Origin: CAYGZC01 sp964354225
GTDB lineage: Bacteria > Bacteroidota > Ignavibacteria > UBA10030 > SZUA-254
Assembly: GCA_964354225.1 (NCBI GenBank)
Contig: CAYGZC010000167.1
Location: 1-10,758, forward strand
DNA: 10,758 nucleotides
Direction: 5' to 3'
Shown here: positions 7,141-10,758 of the stretch, piece after piece
Layout of the letters: each line of letters starts with the position of its first letter
Numbering within the stretch: position 1 is the first letter of the stretch
The notes under the pieces: generated by a model
Database searches by the model: none
What the model saw: the letters and a program-made list of their open reading frames with translations, nothing else
What the model was told of the DNA's origin: nothing
Translations under genes and position numbers: made by a program

Positions 7141-7704
7141 TTATTTCAATATAGTATTAATCGCATCTACGAATTGCTGCTTCGTCCGTATTCCAACAAT
7201 TATCTGTGCAATTTTTCCGTCGGCATCGATTAAAAATGTGGTTGGAATTAGCCGGATGTTTCCAAATGCATCTTCCAAGTCTTCATTGGCAATAACAATC
7301 TGGTACGGAATACCTTTCTCGGTAACAAATGCAGCAACATCTTCACGAACATTCGTACCGCGGTCAGTGGATACACCGATGATTTTCACACCACGATTTG
7401 ACATCTCTTTGCTAATCGCAATCAAATCCGGCAGCTCCATTTTACATGGACCGCACCATGTTGCCCAAAAGTTTATCAGTGTTACTTTTCCGCGATACGT
7501 GTCAAGGTCAAAAGTTTTCCCCGTTCCATCCTTCCAGGAAAAATTTGGGACTTTATCCGCACGCTTTGTTACACTAACGGCTTCTGCAACATTGGAAACA
7601 GATTTTGTTGTTAATGTTTTCGTGTCAGATTCCTGTTTTTTTGAACACCCTGAGATAAAAAACAGTACAATAGTAAAGGAAATTACAAGAAAACGGGGAG
7701 ACAT
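7141..7704 (-). CDS. TlpA-like thioredoxin-fold lipoprotein (thiol-disulfide oxidoreductase)
   Basis: A 187-residue envelope protein predicted to catalyse thiol-disulfide exchange outside the cytoplasm, for example keeping cysteines of exported or cytochrome-maturation proteins reduced. The N-terminus is a lipoprotein signal: a hydrophobic stretch then ISGC, with C20 as the lipidated cysteine. A linker (about 21-48) leads to an AhpC/TSA-Redoxin/TlpA domain. INFWATWCGPCKMELP (77-92) holds the CxxC pair C84/C87. The cis-proline loop is LIPTTFLID (152-160, P154). GVSTDRG (110-116) is also typical of the family. The ATG follows the preceding small ORF's stop by five bases, and that ORF follows an ECF sigma gene, suggesting one operon. 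The Shine-Dalgarno is poor. The fold is certain; the partner proteins are unknown. Confidence 0.92.
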   Translation of the reverse strand: MSPRFLVISFTIVLFFISGCSKKQESDTKTLTTKSVSNVAEAVSVTKRADKVPNFSWKDGTGKTFDLDTYRGKVTLINFWATWCGPCKMELPDLIAISKEMSNRGVKIIGVSTDRGTNVREDVAAFVTEKGIPYQIVIANEDLEDAFGNIRLIPTTFLIDADGKIAQIIVGIRTKQQFVDAINTILK

Positions 7705-7709
7705 TGTTT

Positions 7710-7946
7710 TTACTCGCTTTCAGTTAAGTTTGTTAGTAATTGTTGCTTATCGACATCGGCAATTGCACGGCAGAATGTTGAATCGATCAGCCACAGAGCT
7801 AATGTACGATTGGGAATCTTATTTTCAAAATACCAGCCGGTTTGCGATCGATCATGCATGATTTTGTTCGAGAGATACAGACTATCAATACCGGCAGTGA
7901 TAAATTTAAAAATTCCCGACAATTCACCGATAACTATTAGTTCCAA
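7710..7946 (-). CDS. Unrecognised small ORF between the ECF sigma factor and TlpA-like genes
   Basis: A possible 78-residue product, not recognised. The frame is open from inside the sigma gene to 7710, but there is no ATG near the sigma stop. The best start is TTG at 7946, 15 bp after that stop; the first ATG, at 7859, gives only 49 residues. Codons look plausible for coding, and the stop lies five bases before the TlpA-like start, which supports a real operon member. The N-terminal third is mildly hydrophobic (ELIVIGELSGIFKFITAGI). The rest includes TGWYFENKIPNRTLALWLID and one Cys. It sits where an anti-sigma factor usually lies but has no HxxxCxxC zinc motif. Neither start has a good Shine-Dalgarno. 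It could be a diverged partner protein, a decayed gene or chance. Confidence 0.35.
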   Translation of the reverse strand: MELIVIGELSGIFKFITAGIDSLYLSNKIMHDRSQTGWYFENKIPNRTLALWLIDSTFCRAIADVDKQQLLTNLTESE

Positions 7947-7960
7947 TAAAATGACGGAAG

Positions 7961-8530
7961 TTAACCCATAATGTATCCACGTTTTTTTGCATAGTCGTGG
8001 AGGGTTACTTGAAGCATTTTTCTTCCCCGATGCAACCTTGAGCGAACGGTACCGATTGGGCAATCAATAAACTCGGCAATCTCTTCATAATTGAGTCCTT
8101 CGATGTCGGATAAAATTACTACGGTTCGAAAATCTGCAGGAAGTAACTCTACCGCACGAGCAACATCATCTTCAAGCAATCCGCCAAAAATTTTTTCCTG
8201 CAAATCGTTTTGATCTGCTCCATCACCCTTAATGAGATTATAAAAATTTTGGATTTCGTCGTAATCTACATGACTTGGTTCTTTAACTTCTTTTCTATAG
8301 CGGTTGATATACGTGTTTTTCATTATTCTGAAAAGCCATGCGCGTACGTTTGTTCCTTTCTCATACTTATCCCAGAATCGGAATGCTTTAAGGTATGTTT
8401 CCTGAACCAGATCGTCCGCATCAGCAGGGCTGCCCGTCATGCGCACAGCATAATTACGTAGAATATCCATGTGCGGGATGGCTTCTGTTTTGAATTCCTT
8501 ATCCTTTTTTATGGAATCGGTTTTGTTCAT
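7961..8530 (-). CDS. ECF-type RNA polymerase sigma factor (sigma-70 family)
   Basis: A 189-residue sigma factor with only regions 2 and 4, the hallmark of the extracytoplasmic function group. Region 2 covers about 22-82: ADADDLVQETYLKAF (36-50) and NVRAWLFRIMKNTYINRYR (61-79) provide core binding and -10 recognition. Region 4 covers about 122-178: LLPADFRTVVILSDIEGLNY (129-148), then a helix-turn-helix EEIAEFIDCPIGTVRSRLHR for -35 recognition. It directs core polymerase to a dedicated promoter set, usually after release from an anti-sigma factor. No zinc-finger (zf-HC2) anti-sigma gene is visible; the small ORF downstream is the only candidate. The TlpA-like gene follows, so the signal may concern envelope thiol state (inference). 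AGAAGG lies 14 bases before the ATG, farther than ideal, so the exact start is slightly uncertain. Confidence 0.93.
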   Translation of the reverse strand: MNKTDSIKKDKEFKTEAIPHMDILRNYAVRMTGSPADADDLVQETYLKAFRFWDKYEKGTNVRAWLFRIMKNTYINRYRKEVKEPSHVDYDEIQNFYNLIKGDGADQNDLQEKIFGGLLEDDVARAVELLPADFRTVVILSDIEGLNYEEIAEFIDCPIGTVRSRLHRGRKMLQVTLHDYAKKRGYIMG

Positions 8531-8604
8531 GTAAATTATTGGCGCCTTCTGAAGTTCCGCTCAAGAATATTACCCGGTAAGTCACCTGCCTCTTGGACGG
8601 AAAA

Positions 8605-8632
8605 TTTATATGAGCGACGATCGTGATTGCAA
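8605..8632 (-). promoter_or_regulatory. Candidate sigma70-type promoter for the sigma factor operon
   Basis: On the minus strand TTGCAA (8627-8632) and TATAAA (8605-8610) are separated by 16 bases. That is 4/6 and 5/6 matches to the -35 and -10 consensus. It lies about 75 bases before the sigma gene ATG in the 167-base spacer after the mannanase gene. An imperfect AT-rich inverted repeat (about 8642-8667) lies just upstream. The call is by eye; housekeeping promoters in this phylum can differ from the consensus. Confidence 0.4.
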
Positions 8633-8697
8633 AATTCGATTGTAATTATATTGTTGATAATACAAAAATGCTGAGTTAGGTGCAAAATATACTACCG

Positions 8698-10233
8698 CTA
8701 TTTCAAAAGGAGTATTTTTCTGCTTTGGATGTACCCATGAGCAATAATATGAACGAAATATGTGCCGCTGCTTAAACCCGCTGCATCAAAAATTGTTAAA
8801 TGTGAACCGGCAGATTGCTCATCGGAAACGAGCGTGGTAATATATTGTCCGGTGATAGTAAAAATATCCAGTCGCACAAAAACCGAAACCGAGAGATCGT
8901 ATGGAATAAGCGTAATCGCATTAAATGGATTTGGATAATTGGGGCGGAGCGTTGTAATTGATGGTGATACATAGTTGCCGTCCCGCCTCTGCTCGAATCG
9001 TTCTGCGTACAGTTTAAGGATATTGCAAATGGTGCTGTCGGCTGGATAAGTGAAAGCAAAACCATCGTTGTTTTGCCGTCCATCATAAACAAATTGCCAA
9101 ATTAAAATACCCGCTGTGTTATCGGTAAACACTTCGTTGAATACCACGGTGAAAAATAAATTTTGCTGGTGCTTTTTACCAACTTCACCAAGTATCATCG
9201 GCTTATGAACATCGTTGGCAAGCCGGTTATGATCGGTGAGCCATCTGAGTGCTTGATCGGCGGTTAATCCCCACGATTCCGGGTAACAGTGGATGCTTCC
9301 AATATCAATATTGAAAAGAGAAATATTCTTCGTGTATGAAGAACCTCCAGTACCATCGAACAACCAGAACTGATTGTTATAATCGGATACATCGCTATAA
9401 AATTTTGCCGATACATCTAAGCCCTCATCACCGGAAGATATGAGATGATTCTCGTCGATTGATTTGATGAAAGTCGACATCTCATCCATCCAGCTTGAAA
9501 CAATTGTTCCCGTGCGATCCGATGAGCGTGCTTCATTTGCAAGCTCCCACGCAAGTATCGTCGGCTCGTCTTTGTATCTTACATTGGTGACAGTATTGAC
9601 ACGATTCAAAAGCATGGATACGTAATCTCGATACCATTGTTTGATAGTTGTGATTGTATAAAAATCATCATGTATGTGTGAGCTTGAAATAAAAAAGCGA
9701 TAGTATCTTCCTTCTGCACCTTTGATTATCTTCTGCTCGACTTTTTGAAAACTGTTTGTATGGGTTGGAAACATTTGAGAATACCAGCGAACGTATTGGT
9801 TCATCCCTCCATAATCTTCCCAATTATTCACAAGCGGTATGATAAGACGGATTGAATATTCCTTTGCCTTGGCAATCACCCGGTCAAGCGCCTGCAACCC
9901 GCCTTCGTTAAATCGCCCAGGTAAATATTGGATTACTGCTGAATTATTGCTGTCGGCATTATCAAAAAATCCCCATGTGCGAATTGTTGTTACTCCAAGC
10001 TGTTTCGCTTCCAGAAATATTTCATTGAGATGAGTTGTGTCTCCATAAGCGGCAAGGTTTTGCAGAAAGTAACTGTTAACTCCGACTGCATAGAATGGCT
10101 TGTTGTCTAAGATTAATAATGAACCTGAACGAGTGACAAACAAACTGTCCTGTGCAAACAGCCATTGCGGGTTCAATAAAAAAAGAAAGAGTCCGATAAC
10201 TAACCGGACTCCAATTCTAAAAGCACTAACCAT
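8698..10233 (-). CDS. Secreted GH5 subfamily 7-like beta-mannanase with T9SS sorting domain
   Basis: A 511-residue exported glycoside hydrolase, predicted to cleave beta-1,4-mannan chains. The signal peptide covers about 1-27 (hydrophobic 9-20, cleavage near LFAQ). The (beta/alpha)8 domain runs about 30-415. VGVNSYF (50-56), TIRTWGFFDN (83-92) and IPLVNNWEDYGGMNQYVRW (132-150) are typical of GH5_7. WELANEAR (229-236) carries the acid/base E234, IHCYPESWG (314-322) the conserved His/Tyr, and ILGEVGKKH (347-355) the nucleophile E350. IWQF (378-381) is the usual late Trp. The last 80 residues (PNYPNPFN at 431 to KILLLK) form a type IX secretion sorting domain, so the enzyme is probably released or surface-anchored. 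The ATG at 10233 starts the signal peptide directly; the frame extends to a GTG at 10278 inside a hairpin. No sugar transporter or other glycosidase adjoins it. Confidence 0.92.
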   Translation of the reverse strand: MVSAFRIGVRLVIGLFLFLLNPQWLFAQDSLFVTRSGSLLILDNKPFYAVGVNSYFLQNLAAYGDTTHLNEIFLEAKQLGVTTIRTWGFFDNADSNNSAVIQYLPGRFNEGGLQALDRVIAKAKEYSIRLIIPLVNNWEDYGGMNQYVRWYSQMFPTHTNSFQKVEQKIIKGAEGRYYRFFISSSHIHDDFYTITTIKQWYRDYVSMLLNRVNTVTNVRYKDEPTILAWELANEARSSDRTGTIVSSWMDEMSTFIKSIDENHLISSGDEGLDVSAKFYSDVSDYNNQFWLFDGTGGSSYTKNISLFNIDIGSIHCYPESWGLTADQALRWLTDHNRLANDVHKPMILGEVGKKHQQNLFFTVVFNEVFTDNTAGILIWQFVYDGRQNNDGFAFTYPADSTICNILKLYAERFEQRRDGNYVSPSITTLRPNYPNPFNAITLIPYDLSVSVFVRLDIFTITGQYITTLVSDEQSAGSHLTIFDAAGLSSGTYFVHIIAHGYIQSRKILLLK

Positions 10234-10237
10234 TTCA

Positions 10238-10253
10238 AGACTTCTGAAAAATT
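10238..10253 (-). repeat. 16-nt inverted repeat, copy B, upstream of the mannanase start
   Basis: The minus strand here is identical to the plus strand at 122-137. It includes AGAAG seven bases before the mannanase ATG, which may serve as its weak ribosome binding site. A shorter relative occurs at 10351-10362 on the plus strand. Confidence 0.4.
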
Positions 10254-10274
10254 CTTTAATAATACCAAATCCTG

Positions 10275-10299
10275 TCACGCTGAGCTTGCCGAAGCGTGA
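10275..10299. repeat. Short palindromic repeat hairpin 1 (TCACGC/GCGTGA stem)
   Basis: A 6-bp perfect stem (10275-10280 with 10294-10299) encloses the 13-base loop TGAGCTTGCCGAA. That loop is the reverse complement of the loop of hairpin 2, with one mismatch, and the outer bases TGTCA are shared too. Palindromes with this core are, from memory, frequent intergenic repeats in many bacterial genomes. It falls in the leader of the mannanase gene. Confidence 0.7.
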
Positions 10300-10309
10300 A
10301 ACTGAGATA

Positions 10310-10344
10310 AAATGTCATGGTTCGACAAGCTCACCATGACATTT
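10310..10344 (-). terminator. Palindromic repeat hairpin 2, probable terminator of the asparaginase-family gene
   Basis: A perfect 11-bp stem (AAATGTCATGG at 10310-10320, complement at 10334-10344) encloses the loop TTCGACAAGCTCA. Read on the minus strand it begins 27 bases after the asparaginase-family stop and ends in a short T-run, so it can act as an intrinsic terminator. It belongs to the same repeat type as hairpin 1, in opposite orientation; both are within 70 bases. Confidence 0.65.
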
Positions 10345-10371
10345 ATTTTTATTTTCAGAAGTTTCATTTCT

Positions 10372-10758
10372 CTATTGCTTGAAGAGATAAGCACTATCTA
10401 TTTTCTTAACTCCAGTACCGTCGTGAATTAAGCAATATCCACCGCTCCAGATGGAAGCACTGCCATGCTCGCCACGTTTGTTGATAGCATAGAATGATAC
10501 CCCTTGTTTGAAGCGACCTTTATCGTCCTGCAAACGTTTCTCTCTGCATCTTTCATTCACTCGCTTGCATGCTAACAAACAAGCTTCTTCGGGTGATTTC
10601 CCCTGGCGCATCCACTCAACTATCATGACGGAGTTAAGGTTTAGAAGGTTAGCTTCACCACGCCCAGTGGAGCCGGCAGAACCGACTTCGTTATCGCAGT
10701 ACAATCCGGCACCAATGATCGGCGAGTCTCCTACTCTGCCGGGGATTTTAAATGCCAT
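10372..10758 (-). CDS. Aspartylglucosaminidase/asparaginase-2 family Ntn-hydrolase, C-terminal part (partial)
   Basis: Only the last 128 residues are in the window; the gene continues beyond 10758, so the Met at the edge is not its start. The family hydrolyses N4-(beta-N-acetylglucosaminyl)-L-asparagine, L-asparagine or beta-aspartyl peptides after self-cleavage into alpha and beta chains. The visible part is the beta chain: GRVGDSPIIGAGLYCDNEVG (7-26) holds the substrate-carboxylate Arg and Asp, and STGRGE (30-35) is the conserved Thr-Gly segment lining the active site. A helix EEACLLACKRV and the strands SFYAINKRGEHG and ASIWSG follow as expected. The nucleophile Thr lies upstream, outside the window. 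The match to the aspartylglucosaminidase branch is close, but substrate and export signal cannot be judged without the N-terminus. Confidence 0.88.
   Translation of the reverse strand: MAFKIPGRVGDSPIIGAGLYCDNEVGSAGSTGRGEANLLNLNSVMIVEWMRQGKSPEEACLLACKRVNERCREKRLQDDKGRFKQGVSFYAINKRGEHGSASIWSGGYCLIHDGTGVKKIDSAYLFKQ

Noticed and set aside
7238..7861. Plus-strand open frame of 207 codons antisense to the TlpA-like gene
   Set aside because: It covers a gene with unmistakable motifs (lipobox, WCGPC, cis-Pro) on the other strand. Its own translation shows no recognisable domain or good start signal.
7961..8063. Extension of the small ORF into the sigma gene as a 117-residue protein starting at 8063
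   Set aside because: The start is TTG inside the sigma region 4 coding sequence. The overlap is better explained as a shadow frame.
10234..10278. Longer mannanase start at a GTG at 10278
   Set aside because: The GTG lies within palindromic hairpin 1 and has no Shine-Dalgarno. The ATG at 10233 begins directly with a signal peptide.

Overview
The window looks like a chromosomal segment from the FCB group, most likely Bacteroidota/Ignavibacteria-type. The clearest marker is the C-terminal domain of the gene at 8698-10233: a PNYPNPFN motif, then a GQ...TLV core, a SSGTYF motif and a terminal KILLLK. This is the usual type IX secretion (Por) sorting domain of that group. Several genes lack a strong Shine-Dalgarno sequence and base composition is moderate, which fits. 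All convincing genes lie on the minus strand, so the window is transcribed from high to low coordinates. No tRNA, rRNA, CRISPR array, insertion sequence or phage gene was seen.

In transcription order: (1) the C-terminal part of an Ntn-hydrolase of the aspartylglucosaminidase/asparaginase-2 family, cut by the window edge (10372-10758). (2) A non-coding spacer with two hairpins whose 13-nt loops are near-perfect reverse complements; one can also act as the terminator of the asparaginase gene. (3) A secreted GH5 subfamily 7-like beta-mannanase with the T9SS tail. (4) A spacer with a plausible sigma70-type promoter, then an ECF sigma factor, an unrecognised small ORF and a TlpA-like thioredoxin lipoprotein, closely spaced. 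(5) thiL, thiamine-monophosphate kinase. (6) A small outer-membrane beta-barrel protein. (7) A Tat-exported class V (PLP) aminotransferase-like enzyme. (8) Two M14 carboxypeptidase paralogues in tandem. The upstream one has lost all three zinc ligands and the catalytic glutamate; the downstream one keeps them.

Most products are predicted to act in the envelope or outside the cell (mannanase, TlpA-like protein, beta-barrel protein, Tat-exported PLP enzyme, two M14 proteins). ThiL and the sigma factor are cytoplasmic. Peptide and amino-acid turnover is a loose theme (asparaginase family, M14 pair, PLP enzyme), but no single pathway ties the window together. The most unusual content is the active/inactive M14 pair, which shares Asp-rich calcium-type repeats. 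Next come the Tat-exported PLP enzyme, the unexplained ORF where an anti-sigma gene would be expected, and the paired hairpin repeats. No clearly new multi-gene system can be claimed from sequence alone.
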